Assembly (NCBI GenBank): GCA_932294295.1
Contig: OW028574.1
Span: 13,960,215-14,024,214 of the forward strand
Direction: 5' to 3'
Length of the DNA stretch: 64,000 nt
Origin: Alitta virens
Lineage: Eukaryota; Annelida; Polychaeta; Phyllodocida; Nereididae
The notes under the pieces are model-generated. The model ran no database searches. It worked only from the letters and a program-made list of their open reading frames with translations, and was not told where the DNA came from. Every line of letters begins with the position of its first letter. Position 1 is the first letter of the stretch. The position numbers and the translations under genes were made by a program. Positions 27,501 through 39,560 of the stretch are shown piece after piece.

Positions 27501-30500
27501 CTCTTTTATAATATTGCAAGAAAACACGCAAGATCCAGTATTTTGGCTCATTCTGAAGCAATCAGTTCAAGGATGAACAACTGACCATCTTCAGCAAACA
27601 GCATTCAGGAGACTTCGTTGCGGACACCGAAATGAGCTATTTCTTGTAGTCACGCCATTGAGATTACAACTTATATATATATATATATGTATATAGTAAC
27701 CTAGGAAGGATCTTTCACCTAACGTTCATAATTCATATGCATTATAAAGTAATGTAATTAGCAGTTCTAACATTGATTGTAAATAACTAACCTGGCTCAA
27801 CATAGATCTGACCAATTCTCTCTCCAATCGAAGCATTGTCGCGAATTTCGAAGTCATACAAGGAGTGACTGAAGACAGGAGTCCAAGGTTGAACAATTGT
27901 GACCATTACTGGCACATCGGCTGAATTTGGAGGTAATCCACTGTCTGTTGCTGTTATTAGAAACCCTACTGATGTCACATCCGAAGGAAATGACGTCACT
28001 GTGGCTATGACACCATCTTGGCTGATGTAGAAAAAACTGGCGGAAGTACTGTTTTCTATGGAGTAGGTGATCTCTGCGTTGGCTGTACTTTCAATGTCTG
28101 TTGCATTGACCTATAAAATTATCATAAGTTGAGACCACAGGTAAAATTACATTTTAAGCTCCAGTAAGTTTCATTATATATAATTGTATTGACAACCTCA
28201 ATAACATGAGTTGATACATGTGTAAAAACAAAAACAAAACGGAAAAAGACAAAAATATTCATCAGTCACTACAAATACTACATAGGTTATGACTACAGAA
28301 TATGTACAGAAGACTGAATTATAGCGCATATAGTACTATTAACAAATCAATGTCCGGTCCCAGTTCCTTCATTTTATGGAAACAGTCAGAGAGACCTGCT
28401 CTTTTTAAAAGTACATTATGAACAAACATTTATGAAGATGTATGAAAATAATATATGTCTTCATACACAGCATAGTATAATACTGTTATACGCGCAGATC
28501 CTGTGATACAAGGTCCGTGTCAGGAAATTGTTCAAGAGAGAGTCCCGAGTGTTGGAGTCACCAGAGCAGTGTTGCATTCATTAAAAACGGCCCATCAAAT
28601 TAAAACTAAACAAAGCTGTCATAGCTTGCTACTCAAAACCGGATCTAAAAGTACATATTTATGATATATTATATTAATTTCTTACATTTACCAATGTTTA
28701 TATTTATCCGGTGATAGATGTAAGCCGATTATTAGCAATAGCAGTGAACAGAAGCAGCTGGCTTTAGCACGTTTAGACCACAGTCAGGAACAGGTCGCGA
28801 CAGACAGCTAGAGTCGCCGTATTTCATGAACCTAACTGTATGTCACTAACGACATGTCAAAGATGTATTTAACTCAAGGAAATTTAGAACCAAGCAATCT
28901 GACAGTAAGTTCCCAGTGTTTTCTTTTTAAATCAAGAAAACATGTTTCGTTAGCAGCTAACCACTTACTGTCATAACAGGAGACCCAACAGGAAGATTGC
29001 CAAGAATGGAAGCTGTGTAACTGGACTCTCCGAATACAGGACTATTATCATTGATGTCCGTTATGTTGATTGAGATGGTCATGGAGGATGAGTGCCTGGC
29101 TGTGTCTTCTGCTCTAATAACTAGGACGAACAGTTGAAATTACTTCATAAAACAAGTTTTGTAAACTGACAGATATTCCAATATAAATGCACTCAGTTGA
29201 AGCCATAAAATTAAAATTAGTTATACAATGTATATATATTATAGTCGATGGAGAGGATACCAATGTTACTAGTTGAAGCCAGGAAAACTGCATATTGGTA
29301 TACATGTTGTATTCTATCCAAAATTATTTATTGGTTACGTATTATAATTTAGGTGAAGAATATTCCCATTACATGTATTTGAGGATAACTTTAACTTTCT
29401 AAGAAGGCTATTCTGCCTGCAACTTGGGGGGGGGGGGGAGGGTGGCCATAACAGAGAGGTGTATGTCTAACCATTATAGTGAACATTGATAATTTATATT
29501 CATTGCATACTAACAGGTCTCAATAGCTTCAAAGGTGCTTAATTTTTAGTATATCAGTTGGATTATATTCGTGTGTCTATGTCAGCTCACCAATTACTGC
29601 ATCATGGATAGCATCAGCAGCATCATAATCGATCCTGGTGGCGATTGTGATGTTGAGAGTGACGTCATCAAAGTCAAAGAGGCCTCCTGATGTGTCAGCT
29701 ATCAAAGAGTAGTGGATGAAGTCCCCTGCATCATCATCTTCAGCCTGAACTGTAACTCCTAGTTGTGTACCTATTGGCTGAGAACAGATCAGATGTGAAT
29801 GTGTGGGCATACAGTCTGATGAGTCGAACCCTCATTCGCTGCATATCATTCTTTAGCAGTCTTGACGCAAGACCCTCGATCACGCCTCTACGCAGGAGAG
29901 AGTCTTGGGGAATTCGGGAGGAGCAAGGATGCTAGTGGGGGCTCACGGAATTTGACAGTGTAGAAAGGTCTGAGGGTCTGCATTCAGGCTGATTCTTTAC
30001 ACTACAGGAGTTATTGTTATCTATTAAAATGCCAATTGATAATGTATTATATATAAATACATTGATTATTGATATTGAGAGCATCTACAATATTTTGAGA
30101 GAATGAACAGTTTCCAAATTAACCACAAACTGACACTTTGATAATTTGGCAAGAGAGTGCTTTTAAATTTGGCTGGGGTTGGAACTTAATCATATATATA
30201 TTTAATATCTATGACAAGTAGAATTACAAGAAAACAATAAAGTTCCTTTACTTGACAGACTGACAGCACCCAATACTAACGATGGGGTACTGATGCCTAT
30301 GCAAAACAAAGAATGTACATGTAATCCGAGAGCTGGCACTTACATGTTCTTCCAGTAGATCCAGAGAAATGCTATCAAAGAGAAAAACTGGTGCTTCATT
30401 GACATCCTGGATGGTGATTGTCAGTGATTCACTGGCAGAAAGACCACCTGCATCCTCCACAACAATTGTTATTACATAAGATGATGTGACCTCATAGTTG

Positions 30501-33308
30501 AGACCAGGTTTGTTGACCAGAGAGAGTGTACCATCTGCAAAAATATTTCATCTTACAAATTTACAGGGTGATCTTCATTCCTGCTGTGCAGGATAACCTC
30601 ACAATTAAATGGTGATCTTGCTGTGTAACACAATGGTGAAAGTACAGTTAGGACTAAACTGCTGTGGTTCTCATAGTGAAATTCTTGTAAATAATAAGAT
30701 TGACTCAATGAGTGGTTCCATGGTATTTCATGTTACTCTTCCAAAAGTATGTGATCTTATGAATCTGCTGCTAAAAATCCATTTGGTGCTGTACATTGGT
30801 GTTTTACAGTATATCAATGTGAATTAACAGTTACTCTCATCTTTCGGCTGACTGATTTAAAAAAAATTATGGACAAATTTACCTGAGATAATGGTGAACT
30901 GGGACTGACCGAATACTGGATTTACAGAAATTGAGAAGGTGTGTGAATCTCCAATATCAGGATCCGTGAAAGACGCCTATAATAAACAACAGGTTGATAA
31001 AAATATTTTAGAAGAATCTGTAAAAAAATAAAAAATATATAAAGATTGCTTGAATGTTAAAAATACCTCCAGGGACATGCTTGTAGCTCTTCCCAAATAA
31101 AAGGCATTTATAAAAAATGATGCTTTAGAAAAGGACGTACCTTGTGTTATTGTGAATCATTTAAATATGCATCATTGAATTATCGCAGGAAGCCACCCAT
31201 CACAAAATTGGTAGTTTCCCGAATAACACATCACTTAATAAGTAATAAGTGATTTGCTATTCGGGGAATTACCGATTTTGTGATGAAAGTTAAATGCCAA
31301 CCTAAGGTCAGACGATCTGTCCTAAAGCCAGCATAATGCCAACATTTGCACAAACAGTTTCATTAAATACGACCTGTCAAATTGAACCTAGACAAAGCTA
31401 GATAACTTCTGCTATACAATGCTACCTTCCAATAAATGGAACTCTCTGGCTATAGCTGGCTACTCGAAGCCAGATCTAAAAGTACATGCAGCAGCATTTG
31501 CTGCACAAGTTGAGATTTAGGCATATTTGTCATTTCTTGTTGAAAAGATGCATGTCCATTGCACATACATATTTACTATGTATTTGGATATATTTCTTAC
31601 ATTTATGAAGGTTTATATTTTTTCAGTGGCAGTAAGCAAGTTATAAAACTTGCAAAAGCGGCTGGCTATAGCTACAGCCACGAATAGGTCGCTACAGCTG
31701 TCTAGAGACAACCACATGTTATGCAACTGACTGTATCAACTTGACATTGACCCGAAGAGGCATGTTCCCCTTGTGCACAATAAACAATTAAAAAAAAAAA
31801 AAAAGACCTTCCTTACACGAAACAGATCAGTTGCTGCATCTGTGTCCTCATTGATAGTGATGGGTGATGCGGGTAAATTGCTGAATACAGGAGCTTCATT
31901 CACATCCACAATCAGCACAGTCAAAGTCTGTGAAAGGCCTGTGTTGTCAAACTGGTCTCTGACAAGAACTGTCAAGTCATATCTGTCCACTTGCTCATAG
32001 TTGAATGAAGGGTTGTTCACGTAACTGATAGCACCACCTGAATTATGAAAATAAAATGCAATATTACTGGAAAAAATGTACTGAATGCAACTGTGGGACT
32101 GTGAGTGGTCACAACAATTAATATAGTGAAACTTAGCCTTTAAGACTAAAATTGGTGTGGATTCTATTGAACTCAGAACTCAGAACAATTTATTCGAAAT
32201 ATCACATATTAAAATGTGGACATTTGGGAGTGGTCCTCCAAGGCATAAATTCTGCCGATATCAAGGGCGACACCCTAGTTAATAAACAAAATGAACAAAA
32301 TTTCAGATGTATATAGGTACAGTCACTAATGTAATGTCAGTGTTAATGAAAATGATGAGATGGGAGAGGGATGGTGAATCATTGATGATGTTGGTGCACC
32401 TTCGCACTATGGATGCTGAGATATAGGAAACACCGAAACTTTGTCCATTTAAATGAAATTCACATGATGTCAGAGCTTAGCATTTTCTAGATTTGAAGGT
32501 ACAGAGCCTCAGTGATCCCCACACCCCAGAACTGGGGTGTGGGGATCACTGCCCGCAACTCTTTATCATGATCATCTTACGTATACTATTGTCAATAGGT
32601 TTTATTATGTCAAGGTTCCACTGTGACTGTAATATCGGAGCAATCAAAATCACTGCATGGAGGCAGGATTCAATTGTATGCCACAATTTTGTAGCGTGAC
32701 AGTGGGCTCAATACATTATTACCAGTGGAGATACAGTTGACTTTGCCACACTCTCCTTCATTTTTCAGCTATGTGTGTCAGTAATTTATAATATCTCAAT
32801 TTGAAAATAATGATAATATTATTTAATCAATTCATTTATGTGAAGATCAACTATTATGTAGATTTTCACTCACTGGATCCATGAATGTTAAACTTCCCAT
32901 CATTTGGAGCTGCTGAGAGAGTGTAAATAATGAAGTCACTCTCTGGATCAGTGGCTGCAGCTGTGAAAACCACTGTCGATGATGTCACATCTTCCAGAAT
33001 GCTGATGTCACTGCTTGGGAGGTTTGTCAGTATTGGTGGTTCCTGGACATTTGTTACTGTAATATCAATTGTAGCAGTAGCCGAAAGACCTCCAGGGTCA
33101 ATGGCTGTCACTGTGAAGACATAGTTTGAAGCTGTTTCAAAGTCCAGGCCTGGTGGAGCAGCCGCTGTGAGGGCACCTGGTAAATGAAAAGTGGAATGTA
33201 GTCATCTTGGAATTATCCATGGTTGCAGAGCAAATTGCTGGGGTCATTCATGATGGAAAACATATAGATAGATAGTTAGATAGATAGACAGATAGACAGA
33301 CAGATAGG

Positions 33309-33341
<33 letters not shown>

Positions 33342-36300
33342 TGAAAGAAGATTGCATGTATTATATAAAGAAATTAATTTTATAACGAACCTGTACTGTC
33401 GACTGTCAATGCGCTGATTCCAGTAGCTGGAGTTGTCATGGTAACTGTGAAAGTCACTGTATCTCCATCATCGTCATAAGCTGACGCCAGGTGGACCTGC
33501 CCTGTGCTGCCCTCTGCCAGCGCTAAACTAACTGGAAGATTGGTCAGTTGTGGGACTTCATTGACGTCACTGATTGTCACAGTGAGAGAGCCAGATACAG
33601 GATCTATTCCATCGGATACAGTAATGGTCAGAACATAGGATGGGGTGGTCTCATAGTCCAGGTTTGGAGTAGATGCCAAGATAACAGCACCTGAAAAGCC
33701 ATAGTTCACAGACTATATTATTAACTCAAAGCAAGCCCAATGCTAGAAAGATATTTACCATCACCAAGTCAACTCAGAGATGGGAGTTGATTAGTTTGCC
33801 AAAGAGTTTCACATGATAAAGTTCTGGCAACACTTGTCCATTATTGTATAATAGTAATCCAAGGTAAAGCAGTAAAACTGTTCACAGCAACAGAGAATTT
33901 AGTGAACTGAATGACTAGCCTGATCCCCATGTTATATATCTCTTTTACAATATCACCATGACTTCCAGATAACCTGACTTGGAGTCACCCTACAAGGAAA
34001 GTGTTAGTTGAAGCACACGTTTTTAACTGGTTGTCATAATGTTGAGTCTGGATAATGGAGTTTTCTTGAAGTCAGGAAATTAATACCTAATAAGCTGCTA
34101 AGAACAAATTGACGATGCATATTACTCCAACAATGCAGTAGGCCTATACGGTTATAGTCATGAAATACTACACCTACCACCACTGAAAAAAAGAACCTTG
34201 GTTAATGTAAGAAATGTATCTAATATATCATAAATATGTACTTTATGTACTTTTAGATCTGCCGTTGAGTAGCCAGCTATAGCCAGACAGTTCCGTTTAG
34301 TGCCAGATAGCATCTTATAGCAGAGGTTGTCTAGCTTTGTCAAGGTATAAATAATCTTACCAGTGGAATCAATTGAGAAAACAGAAGTTGCAGGTGATGC
34401 TGACAGTGAGTAGGTGGGTGAAGTGCCATCCTCATCACTTGCAAGGACAGTGAAGATTGTGCTCCCACCTACATTATCCTCACTGATGACCACAGTGTTG
34501 GGCAGGTTAGTCACCACAGGAGCATCGTTGGCGTCAAGGACATTCACAATCATGGTGTCATCAGTTGTGCTGGTGCCATCATCAGCAGTTATGGTCAGTG
34601 TATAAACAGATTGTGTCTCATGATTTAGAAGTGCAGTAAGGCTAATGATACCAGCTGGGTAAAACAATGAAAGAAATGAAAAATATGGTAATAATTGTAA
34701 AGTAAATCAATGTCAGTTGATTATTATTTTATTTTTTAATGATTATTTGTGATATATTCATTAGGTAGGGTTAAGTACCTCATTAATTTATGAGGGCGTT
34801 ACTTAATATTGAGGTAGATAATGTTTATTTGAATATGTATTTCATGTATCTCATTAGCAGGTGGATATTGACTAAGCACAACAAGTATTCTATCAAACTC
34901 GAGCAGGTTGTAGAATTTAAAAAGTCTGAATTCTCACTGCTTGCAGATATGGAAAATGGCCCAGAAGGAGACACGCTCAATGTGAAGGTCACTGTGTCGC
35001 CATCTTGGTCATTGATGTCTACGTCTGTGACATCATAAGGCAGTGTTTGATCCTCACTGACACTGACTGATGCCGGAAGTGCGACAAATGTGGGAGCGTC
35101 ATTAATATCATTGATTGTTACATCTAAGAAGAGGTCAGTGAATGCAAATGATGTGCTAAGTCCAGTTGCATCTGTTAATGTAATCTGTGGTAGAGATAGT
35201 AAAAATCCAGCTAGTTTACATATCAATGCCATTAAATAACAGATGAAAAGGTAAAATTAGGTTTATTTTTCCAGCTATAGATATTAACACTACGTCGACT
35301 ACAGACAAGAAATTTCAACTTTCTATAAAGCTGGTATACAGCTAACCACAACAGCCCAGGCCAAGTTCCATTGGCTAAAAACATTCAATAAGAAGGTCTG
35401 GAAGCAAGATGATTTGGAACCAAATATAGCCACCCACCTGGAAGTAGAAGATAGCATTGCTGGGATTATCTCCTGATATGGTTTCATAATCAAATGCTGA
35501 GCCGTCTGCAACTATCAGGTCTCCATCTGGTAACAAAGGAAAAGTTTTAGTTTCCAACGTTCCAAAAAACATATGTCTCCTTTTTATACCAGACAATAAG
35601 GCACCATTTATGTGTTTGTTCTTTTTATAAAGCAGATTTTTTGATAAATATGCTTTACATAATGTCTCATGGTGCTGATTTGATCCTCAGACATGTTACC
35701 TAGTAGCGGATTTAGGAGGGGGGGGGGTTTAAGGGGTTTAAACTCCCCTCCCCCTTGGCCTATTACATTTTCATAAACAATATTTAAAAATTCAGCGGTC
35801 CCCGCAATACATTTTAATTTGTTAACCCCCCCCCCCCCCCTCGTGAAATATTTTTGGATCCGCCTCTGTTACCCACAACCAAGACAAAAGTGACCGAATG
35901 GTGAGGCATGTAGTCCACACCATTCAAAACATGTGTCTTTATGTTTATGTGTATACATAATTATATACAAATTGTACCTACTGGCATCAAAGACGAACGA
36001 GGGTTCAACAGAAGAATACCAGACTTGAGTGTAGGTCAAAGTAGTTCCTTCAGGGTCAACTCCGTCCGCCGACCATATCACACTTCCTGTGGGAAGGTGT
36101 TCATCCACAGAGATTGACAAAGAGGGGTAGAATGCAGCAAATGGGTCAAAAGCCCAGTAAGGGTACTAGATGAAGGGGAAACATTCAACCTCATGGGTTA
36201 AGATTGTTAACTAGCATGAAGTCATTGATTCGAATTAAAGGTTGAAAAATAGTATATAGAAAACATTATTGTAAAGAATTCAATAAGAAACTGCTTTAAA

Positions 36301-37235
36301 ACTTCACCGTGTACCATATGTAAGTATGATGTACTCGCTGTCTGTGCTGAGGCAAGTAAAAGACCCCACCCATGGGGTAAATGTGTAACATGGGTGGATT
36401 CCTCTCTCTCACCTCATCAATCAAACCTCGATAGCAGCAAGAACTTGCCTTAGAGGGCTGCACTTTCCATATCCATCCATCTATCTGTCTATCTATCTAT
36501 CTACGTATCTATCTGTCTATCTATCCCAGTTTACCTCATTGATATCTCCAATCAAAACAGTGAGAGTGGCGGAATCAGACTGCCCTCCATCTGAAGCAGT
36601 CACTTCTACTATGTAACTGGATTGACTTTCATAGTCCAGGCCTGACCCATCATAACCGACTGTTCCACCTGATAAACGTTGGAAACAATTAGCAATGTTT
36701 CATATGATATGTGATGCACTGAGTGGCTAAACATTTCAATAAGTTCCCCGATATGGATATTGTCTATTATTTACAAAGTCAGGCTCAGTGGAAACGGCAA
36801 TTTTATAGTTACACAAATATTATTACAGATTGTGTATACTGACAGTAACATAGAGCATGTAACTCTCTGCTGTAAATATGTAATTTAATAAACGAATCTG
36901 ACTCTTATAGACATTAGTCTGATTTAAATATCTTACAGTTATAGTCACAGTAAAAATGAAGATTTAATTCACTCTGTTGTGCAATACATATATATGAACT
37001 TGTTTCGTAAGACGTGTTATGCAATATGAGATTACAGTCAGTTTATCAAAATGGCAATTTGTATTATGACTAGTAATAAACTTACTGTTGGAATCAATGG
37101 TAAAAGGTCCAGATGTTGAGACAGAGAATGAAATAGTATCTCCATCAGAGTCGGTTGCTGTGGCAACAAAGATGGAACCAGAAAAGGCATCCTCGTCAAC
37201 TGTCGTTGATCCAGGCAAGCTGGTAATCACAGGAG
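24571..37235 (-). CDS. Single-pass transmembrane cadherin, about ten cadherin repeats (5' partial)
   Basis: Exons in transcript order: 37086-37235, 36535-36668, 35982-36165, 35438-35526, 34938-35184, 34361-34654, 33391-33690, 32874-33176, 31817-32037, 30883-30976, 30344-30534, 29591-29777, 28969-29120, 27792-28110, 27074-27242, 26485-26718, 26238-26397, 25823-25986, 25269-25439, 24571-24757 (TGA). Phase is kept at all 19 junctions, giving 1315 residues. Repeats show cadherin signatures such as LDYET, LNYE, DANDAPVV, DVNEAPVF and one canonical DINDNSPVF; most calcium-site ends are the variant D-V-N-E-A-P. A repeat-free membrane-proximal region (exons 16-17) precedes one helix near residues 1165-1190 (LCLLVALGVISLIVCIVAVV) and then CCCNK. 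The roughly 124-residue tail is Ser/Thr/Pro-rich (SPTPRSMLHGLTPEGSRSLT) with no catenin-binding motif that I recognise. The family acts in calcium-dependent adhesion; the ligand is unknown. The first exon begins mid-codon and no start or signal peptide is found in phase upstream. Confidence 0.9.
25795..25822 (-). other. Possible read-through end of the cadherin transmembrane exon
   Basis: If the donor at 25822 (gtgcgt) is not used, the frame runs on for eight codons after ACG (residues C-V-K-V-S-V-V-F) to a TAA at 25795-25797. That would give a second isoform with a tail of about a dozen residues instead of about 124. The donor is a weak match to consensus, but it is the only one seen here that joins in phase to the open exon at 25269-25439. 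Confidence 0.4.
28580..28870 (+). repeat. Intronic dispersed repeat, copy 1 of 3
   Basis: Shares GATCTAAAAGTACAT, the flanking ACAAAGCT and GCT.GCTACTC blocks, and a later ATTTCTTACATTTA block with 31364-31750 and, inverted, with 34198-34350. All three lie in introns of the cadherin gene. Class unknown. Confidence 0.6.
31198..31285. repeat. Long near-perfect hairpin (43-bp arms)
   Basis: Arms 31198-31240 and 31243-31285 are reverse complements at 37 of 43 positions, separated by two bases. The outer end is CATCACAAAAT on each arm. It sits in the cadherin intron between exons 30883-30976 and 31817-32037, next to a dispersed repeat copy, and may be a small fold-back element. Confidence 0.8.
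31364..31750 (+). repeat. Intronic dispersed repeat, copy 2 of 3
   Basis: The longest copy. It contains GACAAAGCTAGATAACTTCT, TGGCTATAGCTGGCTACTC, GATCTAAAAGTACAT and a 3' part with TAGGTCGCTACAGCTG that parallels CAGGTCGCGACAGACAG in copy 1. Confidence 0.6.
32510..32551. repeat. Perfect 20-bp inverted repeat with a 2-base loop
   Basis: Arms CAGTGATCCCCACACCCCAG (32510-32529) and its exact reverse complement (32532-32551) flank AA. It is GC-rich in AT-rich intronic DNA, so it would form a very stable hairpin on either strand. Confidence 0.9.
33264..33338 (+). repeat. GATA tetranucleotide microsatellite
   Basis: GATA units with GACA and GTTA variants, in a cadherin intron. Unlike the GATA-type tails near 36480 and 52313, no SINE body is visible next to it. 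Confidence 0.9.
34198..34350 (-). repeat. Intronic dispersed repeat, copy 3 of 3 (inverted)
   Basis: On the minus strand it carries GACAAAGCTAGACAACCTCT, TGGCTATAGCTGGCTACTC, GATCTAAAAGTACAT and TTTATGATATATTA, in the same order as copies 1 and 2. Confidence 0.65.
35701..35867. mobile_element. Non-autonomous DNA transposon with G/C-tract interior
   Basis: About 167 bases. The ends AGTAGCGGAT and, inverted, AGAGGCGGAT form an imperfect terminal inverted repeat. It is flanked by GTTACC at 35695-35700 and 35868-35873, a likely target-site duplication. The interior has G-rich and C-rich tracts around GCGGTCCCCGC. The same interior, inverted, occurs at about 49735-49890 and in the triplicated block that follows it. 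The superfamily is not assigned. Confidence 0.7.
36345..36530 (+). mobile_element. SINE copy B with ATCT tail
   Basis: Contains GGCAAGTAAAAGACCCCACC, later AAGAACTTGCCTTAGAGGGC, and a 3' tail of ATCT units at about 36478-36526. It is truncated at its 5' end, without the tRNA-like head seen at 8268. It ends a few bases from the donor of the cadherin exon 36535-36668. Confidence 0.75.
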
Positions 37236-37689
37236 CTGTAAATGTCCCAGTTGTTAAGTACTGAACAATTCTTTTATAGTAAAAGTTAGAATACTAATCA
37301 CGCTGGGAAAACACTAAGTAAGTTTATGTAATTTAGAAACTTAAGTGTTCAACTACGAAAGCAAAGTCAGTACTCTTTAGTGATCTGCATTGTAAAAGGT
37401 GAAAAACTTTTCATCAAATTTTTCACCAAAGAAAAAGAAAAAAAAATACATATGTCTATCCTTAGAAAACTTATACTGTACCAGCTTGCTCGCAAGGTTT
37501 GATCCAGATTATCACCCAAACAGTGATCAGCAATAAGAGGGTGTCCGTCATAATTCATTTGTGAAATGCTACAGTATACAAAGTACTTATCTATTTGCAT
37601 GGCGAACTGATTTTGATTGGGAATTACATATTTGCTTTTCTACAAGAAACACGTCAGTGGAGCCAAATAATTAATTTCTGTTGCCAAAG

Positions 37690-37900
37690 GAGTCAATTAT
37701 ATTATTGGATTTGAGAATTCAGAGTTAATTGAAAATCTAAGGGACAATGGTGTCAATTCAAGAAACACTTGAGCTTGTCAAAGGCACAGATCACGTGTGC
37801 ACAATTGTTAGAATGGTGGCACCATAAGGTGGATGAATAACATGTTCAACATTTACGCATGACTGGTTAATTGTTTTGGGACCACATGATCCATATTCTA
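37690..37900 (+). repeat. Dispersed repeat (partner at 41735-41925)
   Basis: Shares AGTTAATTGAAAATC, GGACAATGGTGTCAATTCAA and ACACAATTGTTTGAATGGTG-like blocks with 41735-41925 in the same orientation. Both copies lie 3' (in plus coordinates) of a version of the same cadherin exon. Confidence 0.6.
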
Positions 37901-38002
37901 TTGATTGAAAGTTTGATTGCATATACATTACGTGGTCCTTAGATCAGTTAAGTTTACACTCCTTCACCTTCTTTTTTTGGATTTAATTTTTTTGTCCTCT
38001 AG

Positions 38003-38210
38003 GTTTTCACAAGGCAGCCATGTTTGCATTTTTGCCTCATTGACCTCTCTTTGCACTCAGATATAGTATTGTGATGTCATCAGTAGACAATGGCCATGGT
38101 AAGACCACAGAGTGCAAGAACAATAGAGAAGTAATGATGTCATAATATATGACGTAATCAAAACGAGGTCAATGAGGCAAAAAATCCAACATGGCTGCCA
38201 CGTGAAAAGC
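38003..38210. mobile_element. Fold-back MITE family 1, copy B
   Basis: The second copy of the element at 21281. Left end TTTTCACAAGGCAGCCATGT, then TTTTTGCCTCATTGACCTC; the right end is its inverted repeat, finishing ACGTGAAAAG. No coding capacity. Confidence 0.8.
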
Positions 38211-38679
38211 GTGTATAGGCTACCAGAGGTAGACATAATCACATAGTAATGGTGAGATAATAAAGCTCACACATATTGCTGCACATTTATCTTATGGATT
38301 TAAATGGGGTCATCCCAGTTGATTATGTACGTTTTAGATAACATTTAGTGGACTATAGCAAGTAAACTCAACAAAGAAAAAACTTTTTAGGTGGGCCTGT
38401 CAATAAGAGCATGTGTGAAATTCTCAAGGGCCAAGCAACCTGCTATTCTGTGGACACAGAGATGAATTTGTGTCCATTACATTCCACCTTTAGATATCAT
38501 ATCAATAGTCAATTCCATATATAATCATATTTCAGAAATATTGCTTACAATATAGAAATAAATAATTCAAATGACCCGAAGACTTTTGAGAAGCAAATTA
38601 AAAGTTAGGGCCCCTCAAATAGAAAGGACATTCCCATAAAAGTTTACATGAAGACAGTTCAATGAACACTAACCACAAT

Positions 38680-39560
38680 GATGTTACGGCAGAAATGGTC
38701 GAATGACTTCAAAGGAGTTCTGAATAGACCTGTGGTTGATAATGATTGCTTCTGTGATACTTTTTATTGACCTTGAAAGGGAAATGAATGAAAACCTTTG
38801 AAATGGAAATTTTTACTTAGATATGAACATTAAAGAAATTGTAAAAATCACTCTAAAGATAAAACTTGGAAAATCTTTTGGTCCAGATGCTCTGCCTAAT
38901 GAAATCTTGAAACAACCACAAAATTTAATTGGATTTCTGTTACAAAAACTATTTCAGTTCTGTTTTGACAACAAATTAGTCCCTCAGATTTGGAAGAAAG
39001 CTGTCATTGTACCAATACCCTAAGGTGCCATTAAATTAGAGAGGAATTGGTTTGATCAGTTGCCCAGCAAAGCTTTACTCAGCCAATACAAACGATAGGA
39101 TTGTTAAACAATGCGAAAGTAATGAGTGTAGAACAACTTTTCTCACTGACTTCCATTATAAGGAGTAATTATTAATGTGTATTTACTGCATTTATTGACT
39201 TCCATTATATAAAGCGTTCGTCTGGGCTCTCTCCTATTCTATAATCTGTCATAACTATAACATTACAGGGAAAACTTATTGGGCAATAGGTGCACTGTAT
39301 GAAAACACAGATTCCTGTATATCACTGACTGATAAATAATGATGTATTTCAAACAACATCAGGACAATTTGTTGCCTACTCTATTTGATTTATACATTAA
39401 TGATCTAAAACCTACAATGTGGAGTTCCATTTGGTGATAATGATATGCTAAGCATACTTTTGTATGCTGATGATATTGCCCTCTATGCTGAATCTGAACA
39501 CGATCTGCAAAAAATGCTTTAGAAGGCCTGGTGCAAAAATAATAAAGCCTAAGTGTGACA
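38680..39560 (+). pseudogene. Fossil non-LTR (L2-like) retrotransposon reverse transcriptase
   Basis: An open stretch at 38823-39023 reads GKSFGPDALPNEIL and later KKAVIVPIP, the fingers region of LINE reverse transcriptases. After stops and frameshifts, QDNLLPTLFDLYINDL appears near 39362 and then LLYADDIALYAE near 39450, the palm active-site motif with its YADD. Many stops separate the pieces and no endonuclease domain or 3' tail is recognised, so it is an old dead fragment. The assignment to an L2-like clade rests on motif flavour only. Confidence 0.75.
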
